DNA of 59,967 nucleotides from JBCBUE01 sp039818285 (lineage in GTDB: Bacteria > Planctomycetota > Phycisphaerae > Phycisphaerales > Phycisphaeraceae), in contig JBCBUE010000014.1 of NCBI GenBank assembly GCA_039818285.1, positions 1-59,967 on the forward strand. The letters run 5' to 3'. A program made the translations under genes and the position numbers. Positions 42,282 through 49,990 of this stretch are shown here, piece after piece; within the stretch, counting starts at the first letter, position 1, and each line of letters begins with the position of its first letter. The notes beneath the pieces were generated by a model, which worked only from the letters and a program-made list of their open reading frames with translations, made no database searches and was not told the origin of the DNA.

Positions 42282-43388
42282 TTACTCGTGGGTCAGATAG
42301 ATGGGGTGGGTGACGGGCCCGAGGGGGAGGCCGTCGTTGTCGGGGTCGATGACGGCCGCGGTGATGCCCAGGGGGACGGTGGCCTGGTCGATGCTGTACG
42401 GGCGGTCGGGCTCGGCGACGAGGTCGAAGCCCTGGACCTCCGAGAAATTGACTTGGTCGGAGAGGTCGATGGGCTCGCCGGTCAGGGTGACCTCGGCGAA
42501 CTGGAACTCGGCGGCGTTGTTGGCCGGGAAGGGTTGCTGGCTGAGGTCGCGGAGCTGGGCGTCGAGCGCATCGTCGTAAGGGATCGTGGGTTGGATGATG
42601 CCCTTGGCGATGACGACGCGGACGCGGCTGCCCTTCTCGCCGTTGACGATGAGTTGCGGGCCGTCGGACGAGTAGGTGCCGGTCTGGCCGGGGCTCAGGC
42701 CGTTGACGGCGAGGTCGACCTGCGCGTCGCGAGCCTGCTCGGTAGCCAGGCCGTGGGAGCCGGCCTGCGTGCCGGTGCCGAAGAGCTGGCCGCTGGCCCG
42801 GGAGCCGTCGGCGAAGGTAACGGTGAAGGTCGACCCGATGAGTTCGGCGCCCGAGACGCCGCCGACGTCCCACTTCGGCTTGGTGCCTTCGTCGAGGGGC
42901 TTTTTGTGCGTGCCGGCGACGGAGTTGGGGTCCATGTCGATGGAGAAGCCGAGCGACTCGCCGGGGTTGAAGCCGCTGTCTTGGTCGGCGTCGAAGGTGA
43001 TGAGCAGCCGCTCGTAGCCGAGGGGGCCGCCGTCGCCGAGGTAGTGCGGCGCGGTCTTGCCGGGGTGGTGCACGACGCCGGTTGTGTCGTTGCGATCGAT
43101 GTTGAGCGGCTTGGCGACGCTGTCGCCGGCCTTGCCCTCGGGGTCGAAGACGGTGTCGGGGAACAGGGCCTCGGTGACGTCGAGCTCGAACGCGACGATG
43201 TCCTTGCCGCCGGTGTTGCGCAGGAGGAACGAGTTCTTGCCGTAGTTCGAGCGCTGCACGTTGTTGACCTTGGCCATGATCTCGAGCACGGCCGCGCCGG
43301 GCGTGTCATTCCCGTGCGCAGCCGAGGGGGTGATCATGGCGGCCGCCAGGGTGACGGGGGTCCAAGAGCGCAGGGGCGGCTTGTTCAC
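42282..43388 (-). CDS. Secreted protein of unknown function
   Basis: I do not recognise a family. The 368-residue product has a signal peptide (about 1-25, VTLAAAMITPSAAHG) and beta-rich segments such as VLEIMAKVNNVQRSNYG, SFLLRNTGGKDIVAFELDV, YERLLITFDADQDSGFNPG and AELIGSTFTVTFADGSRASG, which look like one or two jelly-roll domains. Unlike other exported proteins here, it has no PEP-CTERM tail. It begins 39 bases after the DUF4914 gene on the same strand and may share its transcript. Confidence 0.7.
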   Translation of the reverse strand: MNKPPLRSWTPVTLAAAMITPSAAHGNDTPGAAVLEIMAKVNNVQRSNYGKNSFLLRNTGGKDIVAFELDVTEALFPDTVFDPEGKAGDSVAKPLNIDRNDTTGVVHHPGKTAPHYLGDGGPLGYERLLITFDADQDSGFNPGESLGFSIDMDPNSVAGTHKKPLDEGTKPKWDVGGVSGAELIGSTFTVTFADGSRASGQLFGTGTQAGSHGLATEQARDAQVDLAVNGLSPGQTGTYSSDGPQLIVNGEKGSRVRVVIAKGIIQPTIPYDDALDAQLRDLSQQPFPANNAAEFQFAEVTLTGEPIDLSDQVNFSEVQGFDLVAEPDRPYSIDQATVPLGITAAVIDPDNDGLPLGPVTHPIYLTHE

Positions 43389-43427
43389 GCGAGATGGCTC
43401 CTTCGAGACTCGGGGAATCGCGGGCGC

Positions 43428-45329
43428 TTATGCCTTGCTCAGCGCGTCGTACTGCTCGAGCGTGGCGTTGTCGAGGCAGGCCTCGATGATGCGTTTCCCG
43501 TGGGGGGCGAGGTCGTCGACCATGAATTTCTTGAGCTGATCGTCGAAGAAGCCCTTGAGGATCTTTGCGCCGGCGTCGTAGGCGGCCTCGCCGACCTCGG
43601 GCTGGGTCTCGACCTGAAGGAACCAGTGGCCGATCTGCTGGCCCTCGACCTGAATGGTCTGGCGGGTTCGGCCGAGCAGGGGGCAGCGGCTCTGGACGAG
43701 GTGGGCGGGGTTGAACGGGTTGGAGCCGCGGCGCGAGAGGTACTCGCGGGCGATCCACTGGGGGGCGAAGCCGACGTTCCAGGCCCCGATGTTCTGGTTG
43801 GGGCAGAGGATGAACATGGTGTCGGTGGTGTCCATGATCTGATCGAGCAGGATGTTGGCCTGGTCGACGCGGCGTCCGGTGGCAAAGGGCCAGTAGGAGC
43901 CGACGCCCTCGGACTGCATGCCGCCCTGGTCGACGATGGAGGGGTTGCCGTGGCCGCGCGGGGCGGTGAGTCGCCAGAGGAAGGCGAGCGCGGGGTTGAG
44001 CAGGTGGAAGACGCCGATGATGCCGTAGGTCGGTCGTTCGGCGGTGCAGGGGGGGCAGCGGACGCCGAAGGAGCGGATGTCGACGGTGACGGGCTCGGTG
44101 ACGATGTTGGGGTAGTCGCTTCGGGAGACGACGAGTCGGGGGTTGGGGCAGGGCACGCCGGGCTCGTCCTCGATGTGCTCCCAGATGAGGGCGGTCGAGT
44201 GGGGGGCGGCGTCGATGTTGAGGAAGAGCAGCGGGTTTTTGGGGTGGACGGTGAGCTTTTCGAGGTGCGGGTCGGTGCCGTACTGGGTGATGTGGTTGAC
44301 GCGGAGGAACCAGGCGGTCTCGGCGTCGGTGACGGTGAGCTTCTTGGGCGCGCCGAGCTCGTGGTGCTGCAGGTCGGGCCGGCAGAGAGCCATGTCGTCG
44401 GTGACGGGGTTGAGCTGGACGCCGCGCGGCAGGGTGAGGTAGCGGGCCTCGTCGGAGACGACGTTGGTGCCGAGCTTCATGCGGCCGTCGGCCTCGCGGT
44501 GGACGTGCTCGAGCATCTCGGACTTGCCGCCGCCCGAGGCGCCCTCGTGCATGATGGTGACGGTGTTGTCGTAGGGGGTGACGACCTGGACGGTCGAGCA
44601 GTGGGCGGTGGTCCAGTGCTCGCGCTCGCCGAGGGTGAGGAGCATGCCGTAGACGCCCTTCTTGGCGGACGGGCCAGGGTAGAGGTTGTAGGAGAAGAGC
44701 TCGTGAAGGCCGGCCTCTTTTCGGCGGTTGTGGACGACGACTTGCTTGCCGTCGAAGTGAGTGTGGCGGAAGGGCGGGGCGATGTAGATGATCGCGGCGT
44801 GGTGGTAGTCCTCTTTGATCGAGGCGACGGGGACGATGCCCTGGAGCATGGCCAGGCCGAGCGCGAAGAAGCCGGCGTTGGCGGGGCAGATGGCCAGCGC
44901 GGGCAGGCCCGAGCCGGCGGTCATGCCCGCTTCGAAGAAGAAGCAGGCGAGGTCCTGGGTCTTGAGCCAGGCCAGGGTGTCGTCGCGGGTGGACTCGAAG
45001 TCCTTGCCGAAGCGCGCGTCGAAGGTGGGCTTGTCGGTGGCTTCGTGGTCGGCGATGACCATGCAGTTGGGGTCGCGCCGGCGCATGTAGGGATCGACGT
45101 AGTTGGCCGAGACGCCGTTCTTCACCCGGCAGACGCGGGCCTCGACGATGCGTTTGCCGTTCACGTCGTAGGCGACCTCGTAGAAGCCGTCTTCGCCTAC
45201 CTGATCCTCGGGCACGGCCAGGGCCACGAGCTCCTCGACGGTGCTCGCGAACGTAACGGACTTGGCTTCGCGGAGGACCGAGAGAGCAGAGTGCGAGAGG
45301 GTGACTTCTTCGGGCAGGGCGGTGATCAT
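43428..45329 (-). CDS. DUF4914-type protein with PEPCK-like P-loop
   Basis: Predicted 633-residue cytoplasmic protein. Length and sequence fit the DUF4914 family as I remember it. The P-loop is GASGGGKS at 263-270 (HEGASGGGKSEML), similar in placement to the GxSGxGKT kinase motif of ATP-type phosphoenolpyruvate carboxykinase; RFGKDFESTRDDTLAW, LFLNIDAAPHSTALIWEH and CPNQNIGAWNVGFAPQ are other strong blocks. A CPPC pair follows. No reaction is established, so kinase- or carboxykinase-like chemistry is inference. The start at 45329 (MITALPEE) is chosen because family-like sequence begins there; the open frame runs 166 codons further upstream through the riboswitch region. Confidence 0.75.
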   Translation of the reverse strand: MITALPEEVTLSHSALSVLREAKSVTFASTVEELVALAVPEDQVGEDGFYEVAYDVNGKRIVEARVCRVKNGVSANYVDPYMRRRDPNCMVIADHEATDKPTFDARFGKDFESTRDDTLAWLKTQDLACFFFEAGMTAGSGLPALAICPANAGFFALGLAMLQGIVPVASIKEDYHHAAIIYIAPPFRHTHFDGKQVVVHNRRKEAGLHELFSYNLYPGPSAKKGVYGMLLTLGEREHWTTAHCSTVQVVTPYDNTVTIMHEGASGGGKSEMLEHVHREADGRMKLGTNVVSDEARYLTLPRGVQLNPVTDDMALCRPDLQHHELGAPKKLTVTDAETAWFLRVNHITQYGTDPHLEKLTVHPKNPLLFLNIDAAPHSTALIWEHIEDEPGVPCPNPRLVVSRSDYPNIVTEPVTVDIRSFGVRCPPCTAERPTYGIIGVFHLLNPALAFLWRLTAPRGHGNPSIVDQGGMQSEGVGSYWPFATGRRVDQANILLDQIMDTTDTMFILCPNQNIGAWNVGFAPQWIAREYLSRRGSNPFNPAHLVQSRCPLLGRTRQTIQVEGQQIGHWFLQVETQPEVGEAAYDAGAKILKGFFDDQLKKFMVDDLAPHGKRIIEACLDNATLEQYDALSKA

Positions 45330-45471
45330 GGCGGTGGCGTGGGGTTGTGGACGCGGGGCGGGGCGTGAACGGCCGGCCGATCGTATCAGTGTTTGCGGTG
45401 CGAGATGCGCCGGTTTGAGGGGCAAGTCGCTAGGTGAATGTCGCATCGAGTGGATGGTGAAAACCCTTGTG

Positions 45472-45500
45472 TTGCGGTCGAACGGCGCGATCGTTAGAGT
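45472..45500 (+). promoter_or_regulatory. Weak candidate promoter of the cobalamin riboswitch transcript
   Basis: TTGCGG (45472-45477) and TAGAGT (45495-45500) are 17 bases apart. Transcription would start near 45507, exactly where the riboswitch closing stem begins. The -35 match is poor, so the call rests mainly on position. Confidence 0.35.
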
Positions 45501-45507
45501 TGCGTCA

Positions 45508-45794
45508 ACGCTCAGGTGCCTCGTGGCGAACGTTCGTCGCGGGGTGAAAAGGGAAGCGGAGTGCGTCGGTTTCTTGGAGGAGCCGACAACTCTCCCGCGG
45601 ACGCGCCGCCGTGTTGGGCGGCCGACGAGTCGAGTCGCGAAGACCGCTCGTCGTGCCAGCGTCCGGTCCATCGAGCTGGAACGCCTCGATCGTTGATCGA
45701 GGCGGAACAGCTCAGCCACTGCCCGGCTCGCAAGGAGTCGATGGGCGGGAAGGCGGACCGGTCGAGCCCTCAGCCGGAAGACCTGCCCGAGCGT
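45508..45794 (+). promoter_or_regulatory. Cobalamin riboswitch
   Basis: RNA element that binds adenosylcobalamin or a related corrinoid and represses the gene behind it. The outer stem ACGCTC (45508-45513) pairs with GAGCGT (45789-45794). Conserved core segments occur in order: AAAAGGGAAG (45547-45556), AGTGCG (45560-45565), CCACTGCC (45716-45723), GGGCGGGAAGG (45743-45753) and AGCCGGAAGACCTGCC (45772-45787), the most diagnostic part. Between the 5' and 3' core halves is an unusually long peripheral region with a perfect 10-bp hairpin (45682-45704) on a six-pair stem (45673-45678/45708-45713). It ends about 160 bases before the PEP-CTERM gene at 45952. Confidence 0.87.
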
Positions 45795-45951
45795 GGTGTG
45801 TGTCCTCGCGGAACAGGACGCCCGCACCGACGCTGGGCCATTGCCCCTGATTGCTCGTTCGTCGTTGCGCGGTGATTCCGTCGAGGCCGGTCTGTGTACC
45901 TCTTGGACTCAGGGGCGGTCCCGCGCGCATCGGGGCGAAAGGAGTGAGTTG
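45795..45951 (+). promoter_or_regulatory. Riboswitch expression platform and ribosome site
   Basis: A hairpin GTCCT/AGGAC (45802-45806/45815-45819), extended by GGTG/CACC, follows the aptamer. Further on, GCCCCTGA (45843-45850) is fully complementary to TCAGGGGC (45909-45916). The ribosome site AAAGGAG (45938-45944) is seven bases before the ATG. There is no T tract, which favours control of translation over termination. How the ribosome site is masked is not clear from inspection. Confidence 0.5.
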
Positions 45952-46770
45952 ATGAGTCTTATTCGTGCATGTCGTGTCGGCTTGGCCGGCCAGTGTTTTG
46001 GTCTCGTGGCGCTCGGCGCCGGGGCGGTCCACGCCGATCCATTTGCCGACGCCGTGGTGAGCTACACCCCGGGTGTTGGCGTAGGCGCTGGGTTTGACGA
46101 CCCGGCGGCCGCACTAGGCAGCCCGACGCGGTTCACGTCGCCGTCGTCGCCCTTCGGCGGCGCGGTTACGCCGTTTAACTCGGCCTTCGGTCCGGGCGAA
46201 CTGGTGACCATCGGCGAGGGCGGGTCGCTGGTGGTCTCTTTCGACGAGCCGGTGACGGACGATGCGAGCAACCCGTTTGGCATCGATCTGCTGATCTTTG
46301 GCAACAGCTTCGCGGGGCTGGACTTCGGCACGAGGCTAGCCACGGGCGGTGTGTTCAGCGAGGGCGGCGTGATCGAGGTCAGCGCCAACGGCGTCGACTT
46401 CGTGACGGTGCCGGGGCTTGACGCCGACGGCTCGTTTCCGACGCTGGGCTATCAGGACGTGACCGAGCCCTTTCCGGGCGACCCGGGCCTCGTGCCGACC
46501 AGCTTCACCAAGCCGGTCGACCCGTCGCTCGACCTCACGGGCCTGAGCACGGCGCAGATCGCCGCGGCGTACGACGGCTCGGGCGGCGGCGTCGGGATCG
46601 ACCTGGCCACGGTTGGGCTCGACAGCATCCAGTTTGTGCGGATCAGCAACCCGATCGGCAGCGGCGTGACGCCGGAGATCGATGGCTTTGCCAATGTCCC
46701 CGAGCCGGGCGTCATGGCTTGTCTCGCGCTGGGCGTGGCGACCCTGGTCTCGCGTCGCCGGCCCGCCTGA
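45952..46770 (+). CDS. PEP-CTERM surface protein under cobalamin riboswitch control
   Basis: Exported 272-residue protein with signal peptide 1-29 (LVALGAGAVHA) and PEP-CTERM tail 248-272 (NVPEPG, hydrophobic helix, SRRRPA). The body is a beta-rich domain: VVSYTPGVGVGAGFDDP, AALGSPTRFT, GGSLVVSFDEPVTDD, GIDLLIFGNSFAGLDFG, GVIEVSANGVDFVTVPG and IQFVRISNPIG. It resembles a family I have seen in planctomycete surface proteins, without known function. The start is fixed by AAAGGAG seven bases upstream. Its position behind a B12 riboswitch suggests a role in capturing or handling corrinoids at the surface; no TonB receptor or cobalamin synthesis gene is near. Confidence 0.87.
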   Translation: MSLIRACRVGLAGQCFGLVALGAGAVHADPFADAVVSYTPGVGVGAGFDDPAAALGSPTRFTSPSSPFGGAVTPFNSAFGPGELVTIGEGGSLVVSFDEPVTDDASNPFGIDLLIFGNSFAGLDFGTRLATGGVFSEGGVIEVSANGVDFVTVPGLDADGSFPTLGYQDVTEPFPGDPGLVPTSFTKPVDPSLDLTGLSTAQIAAAYDGSGGGVGIDLATVGLDSIQFVRISNPIGSGVTPEIDGFANVPEPGVMACLALGVATLVSRRRPA

Positions 46771-46815
46771 TCGATCCACTGCGTCGGCGCGGGGCTAACG
46801 CCTCACGCCGGCTTT

Positions 46816-47607
46816 ATGCCAGGCCTCAAGCCGATTCCTCGAACCCCCGGCTTTACGCTGATCGAGTTGCTCGTCGTGATCTCGATCATCGCGTTGCTGA
46901 TCGGGCTGCTGCTGCCGATCTTGGGGTCCGCACGCGAGACGAGCCGGCTGGCGGTGTGCGGCAGCCAGGTGCGGCAGCTGATGCTCGCGGCGCAGGTCTA
47001 CGCCAACGACTACGGCGGCGCGTTGCCGCCGGCGTACGACTACAGCGCGGGCGACGGGTGGGTCTACGAGTGGGACTTCCGTCGCGACGCGCCGTTCAGC
47101 CCAACGCGGGTCGAGCCGGGGCTGTTGTGGCAGGGGCGCGTCGACGTCGAGGTGTTTCAGTGCCCGAGCTTCGATGGCTCGGCGAACTCGCCGGGCGATC
47201 CCTTCACGGGCTACAACTACAACGCGAGTTACCTGGCGGGCTACCGCGGGTTCACGACCGCCGACGTGGTGCCTTCCGCCCGGATCGAGGCGATCGCGAC
47301 GCCGTCGGCCACGGCAGTGTTCGGCGACGGCGAGTGGGCCAACGGGGCCAACAAGTACATGCGAGCGCCGTGGAACGTGCCGCCGACGGCCGAGCCGCCG
47401 TTGGATCCTTTTCTGACCGGCTCGACGCGGGCCGCCGGGACGCAGGGCTTCCGCCACGCCGGCGACACCACCCAGGTGGCGTGGGCCGACGGCCATGCGT
47501 CGTCGTTGAGGGATCGTCGAGTCGCCGGCCCCGCCGCGGTGCAGGCCTCGGTCGCGGCGGGCACGGGCTTTCTGGATGACACCAACGCGCCCTACGATCT
47601 CGAGTAA
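46816..47607 (+). CDS. Prepilin-type protein downstream of the B12-controlled gene
   Basis: Predicted 263-residue pseudopilin. TPGFTLIELLVVISIIALLIG (quoted as GFTLIELLVVISIIALLIG, residues 12-30) gives a canonical Gly-Phe prepilin peptidase site. The globular part includes VCGSQVRQLMLAAQVYANDYG, FQCPSFDG, NYNASYLAGYRG and the C-terminal GFRHAGDTTQVAWADGHAS, an H-x9-DGH motif (His, nine residues, DG) typical of the planctomycete family. It starts 45 bases after the PEP-CTERM stop with no terminator between, so co-transcription under the riboswitch is likely. Confidence 0.85.
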   Translation: MPGLKPIPRTPGFTLIELLVVISIIALLIGLLLPILGSARETSRLAVCGSQVRQLMLAAQVYANDYGGALPPAYDYSAGDGWVYEWDFRRDAPFSPTRVEPGLLWQGRVDVEVFQCPSFDGSANSPGDPFTGYNYNASYLAGYRGFTTADVVPSARIEAIATPSATAVFGDGEWANGANKYMRAPWNVPPTAEPPLDPFLTGSTRAAGTQGFRHAGDTTQVAWADGHASSLRDRRVAGPAAVQASVAAGTGFLDDTNAPYDLE

Positions 47608-47611
47608 CCCC

Positions 47612-47827
47612 ATGCGTATCACCCACTGCGTCTGCACCAATCGATGCTTTGCATCGCTCGTCGAAGAGGCGGAGCGTGAGGGGCTGACGCTGGATGAACT
47701 GGCCGAGCGGACGGGGGCGTCGGAGGGTTGTGGGATGTGTCGACCCTACCTGCGCGAATCGATGCGGACCGGTGAGACGGTGTTCACACGTGTGATCGTG
47801 GATCGGCCGGACAGCGGCGCGGCCTGA
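47612..47827 (+). CDS. BFD-like [2Fe-2S] protein
   Basis: Small 71-residue iron-sulfur protein. Cys6, Cys8, Cys40 and Cys43 follow the C-x-C-x31-C-x2-C pattern of bacterioferritin-associated ferredoxin-like domains (THCVCTNRC; SEGCGMCRPYL); Cys12 is extra. BFD proteins bind one [2Fe-2S] cluster and can pass electrons to partners such as bacterioferritin, but no bacterioferritin gene is near. The ATG at 47612 lies four bases after the pseudopilin stop, so it is in the same operon. Confidence 0.85.
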   Translation: MRITHCVCTNRCFASLVEEAEREGLTLDELAERTGASEGCGMCRPYLRESMRTGETVFTRVIVDRPDSGAA

Positions 47828-47879
47828 GCGGGCCGCGGCGGGTGACGTGCGATGACTTGGCCAAGGAAGGCGGTGAGCG

Positions 47880-48161
47880 ATGTGCGAGCGGATGTGCGAG
47901 GGACGGCGGACGGCGAGACTGCCGGGGGCGGGCGAGCGACCGAGTGCCGGGCCGGGCGACTGCCCGATCTGCGGCGCGCCCAACGGCTGTGCGATCGCGG
48001 CGGGCCGGGCGCCGTCGAGTTGTTGGTGCATGACCGCCGGCGACGTGCCCGAGGCGCTGCGTGCCGAGGCCCGGCGGCGCGGCGGGGACGAGCGCTGCGT
48101 CTGCGAGGCCTGTATCACGGCTTATCGCCGCACCGGGCGGGTCCGTCGGATGGTCGCGTAG
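47880..48161 (+). CDS. Cysteine-rich CWC family protein
   Basis: Small 93-residue protein with eight or more cysteines. GDCPICGAPNGCAIAAG, SSCWCMTA and ERCVCEACITAY match the Cys-rich CWC family, probably a zinc-binding unit of unknown function. The first codons also contain two Cys (MCERMCEG), so the start could be here or at the ATG at 47892; AAGGAAGG upstream favours 47880. It is 52 bases behind the BFD-like gene on the same strand and closes the B12-controlled block. Confidence 0.78.
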   Translation: MCERMCEGRRTARLPGAGERPSAGPGDCPICGAPNGCAIAAGRAPSSCWCMTAGDVPEALRAEARRRGGDERCVCEACITAYRRTGRVRRMVA

Positions 48162-48239
48162 CCGGCGTGGAATCGCGTGCCCAGCGGCGGCGTTGTGCCC
48201 CTCACCGGGCGTGACGCCCTCAACCCGTAGAATCACGCA

Positions 48240-49331
48240 ATGACCACCGCCACCGCCTCGACCGAACCCATCAACGCCGCCCCCAACGCCGACGGCACCG
48301 AGAACGTCGTCATCATCGGCTCCGGCCCCGCGGGCTGGACCGCCGCGATCTACGCCGCCCGCGCCGAGCTTCACCCTTTGGTCTTCCCCGGCCGGGCCCA
48401 GGACAAGGACCTCGTCCCCGGCGGGCAGCTGATGCTCACCACCGACGTCGAGAACTACCCCGGCTTTCCCAACGGTGTCACCGGCCCGGAGATGATGCAC
48501 ATGCTGTATCACCAGGCCATGCGCTTCGACACCCGCGTCGTCACCGACGACGGCGTCATGACCAAGGACGAGCTGCCCAACGAGACGCTCTACCAGACGT
48601 TTCAGAATGTCGCCGAGGTCGATCTCTCGCAGCGGCCGTTTACGATTAAGGGCGACAACGGGTACGAGGGCAAGGCCCACTCGATCATCATCGCGACCGG
48701 CGCGAAGGCCAAGTGGCTCGGGCTGGAGAACGAGTACCGGCTGGCGCAGGCCGGCGGCGGGGTGTCGGCTTGCGCGGTGTGCGACGGGGCGCTGCCGATG
48801 TTCCGCGACCAGCCGCTGGGCGTGGTGGGCGGCGGCGACACGGCCGTCGAGGAGGCCAGCTACCTCGCCAAGTTCGCCTCGCGGGTGCACATGTTCGTCC
48901 GCCGCGACGAGCTGCGGGCCAGCAAGATCATGGCCGACCGCGCCCTCAACAACGACAAGATCACCATCCACTGGAACACCGAGGTCGTCGACGTGCTCGG
49001 CGACGACAAGGTCACCGGTGTCAAGCTGCTGCACAACAACTACCCCGAGGGCAGCGCCGAGCGGAACAGCGAGTTGGAGCTCAAGGGCCTGTTCATGGCC
49101 ATCGGGCACGAGCCGATCACGCACTTCCTCAACGGCCAGGTCGAGACCGACGACGTCGGGTACCTGAAGCTCAAGCACGGTTTTCACTCGTGCACGTCGG
49201 TCGACGGCGTGTTCGCGGCGGGCGACGTGGCGGACTCGCACTACCGCCAGGCGATCACCGCGGCGGGGATGGGGTGCAAGGCGGCGATGGACGCCGAGCA
49301 CTACCTCGCGACGCTGCCGGTGGCGGGCTGA
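48240..49331 (+). CDS. trxB: Thioredoxin reductase
   Basis: Flavoprotein of 363 residues that reduces thioredoxin with NADPH. FAD motif VIIGSGPAGWTAAIYAARA lies at 23-41, ENYPGFPNGVTGPEMM is family specific, the redox disulfide is Cys178-Ala-Val-Cys181 (usual form CATC), and the NADPH motif is VVGGGDTAVEEASYL. GVFAAGDVADSHYRQAITAAG (quoted as FAAGDVADSHYRQAITAAG) is the C-terminal FAD contact. About 20 extra residues precede the FAD domain. Its last 31 bases overlap the convergent PAP2 gene. Confidence 0.95.
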   Translation: MTTATASTEPINAAPNADGTENVVIIGSGPAGWTAAIYAARAELHPLVFPGRAQDKDLVPGGQLMLTTDVENYPGFPNGVTGPEMMHMLYHQAMRFDTRVVTDDGVMTKDELPNETLYQTFQNVAEVDLSQRPFTIKGDNGYEGKAHSIIIATGAKAKWLGLENEYRLAQAGGGVSACAVCDGALPMFRDQPLGVVGGGDTAVEEASYLAKFASRVHMFVRRDELRASKIMADRALNNDKITIHWNTEVVDVLGDDKVTGVKLLHNNYPEGSAERNSELELKGLFMAIGHEPITHFLNGQVETDDVGYLKLKHGFHSCTSVDGVFAAGDVADSHYRQAITAAGMGCKAAMDAEHYLATLPVAG

Positions 49332-49990
49332 ACGGGCTCGGTCGCGAGTCGGTCGCGCGACTCGTTGAAGCGGTGCCAGTTCCAGAGGCAGGCGGCGAAG
49401 GCGAAGGCCAGGACGGCCGAGCCGGTGACGTCGCTGACGAAGTGGGCGTGGGTCATGACGCGGGTGACGGCGCAGCCGATGGCCAGGGCGAGCCAGATGG
49501 GGGTGCCCCAGGGGTAGAGCCGGCAGAGCATCCACGCGCCGCCGAAGGCGACCATGGCGTGGCTGGACGGGAAGCCCATGTCGCCGGCGTCGAGCCCGCC
49601 CTCCCAGATCGGCCGCCACTCGTACACCCCGTCGGTCTCGCGTGGCCGCAGGCGTCGGGCCAGCAGCTTGACGACCTCGGCGACCGCGCCGGCGCCGGCC
49701 GAGGCGAGCACGATCAGCAGCGGGGCGTTCATCGCCTTAAGCCAGCCCTCGGCCTTGACGCCGCCGGTGCGGGCGAGCGCGAGGGCGCCGCCGATGATCA
49801 GCCAGGTCGGCACGAAGCCGACGACGCGGAACATGCGATCGAGGTCGCTGGAGTCGCCGCGGACCCGGCCCAGGCCGAAGACCCAGCCGTCGAAGAGGCA
49901 GGCGATGCCGATAAGGATCGCGCCGCCGGCGACGTAGGCCGTGACGCGCTCGGCGTCGACGCGATCGCTCCAGGGGGCGCGGGGCATCAC
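49301..49990 (-). CDS. PAP2-family membrane phosphatase
   Basis: Integral membrane phosphatase of 229 residues, of the phosphatidic acid/undecaprenyl pyrophosphate type. The three catalytic motifs are KLLARRLRPRE (KxxxxxxRP), FPSSHAMV (PSGH-like, here PSSH) and TRVMTHAHFVSDV (SRxxxxxHxxxD). Around five membrane helices are visible. The start overlaps the GT39 stop by four bases, so the two are coupled: the phosphatase may recycle the lipid carrier used by the glycosyltransferase. Confidence 0.9.
   Translation of the reverse strand: MMPRAPWSDRVDAERVTAYVAGGAILIGIACLFDGWVFGLGRVRGDSSDLDRMFRVVGFVPTWLIIGGALALARTGGVKAEGWLKAMNAPLLIVLASAGAGAVAEVVKLLARRLRPRETDGVYEWRPIWEGGLDAGDMGFPSSHAMVAFGGAWMLCRLYPWGTPIWLALAIGCAVTRVMTHAHFVSDVTGSAVLAFAFAACLWNWHRFNESRDRLATEPVQPATGSVAR

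Noticed and set aside
42171..45368. A 1,065-codon open frame on the plus strand
   Set aside because: It lies antisense to the DUF4914 gene and the secreted-protein gene, is a Val/Gly/Asp/Leu-rich low-complexity translation typical of opposite-strand frames in high-GC DNA, and shows no domain.
45601..45660. A second, partial cobalamin aptamer (GAGTCGCGAAGACC)
   Set aside because: It resembles the 3' core only loosely; the true 3' core is at 45772-45787 and pairs with the outer stem. I treat it as part of the peripheral insertion.
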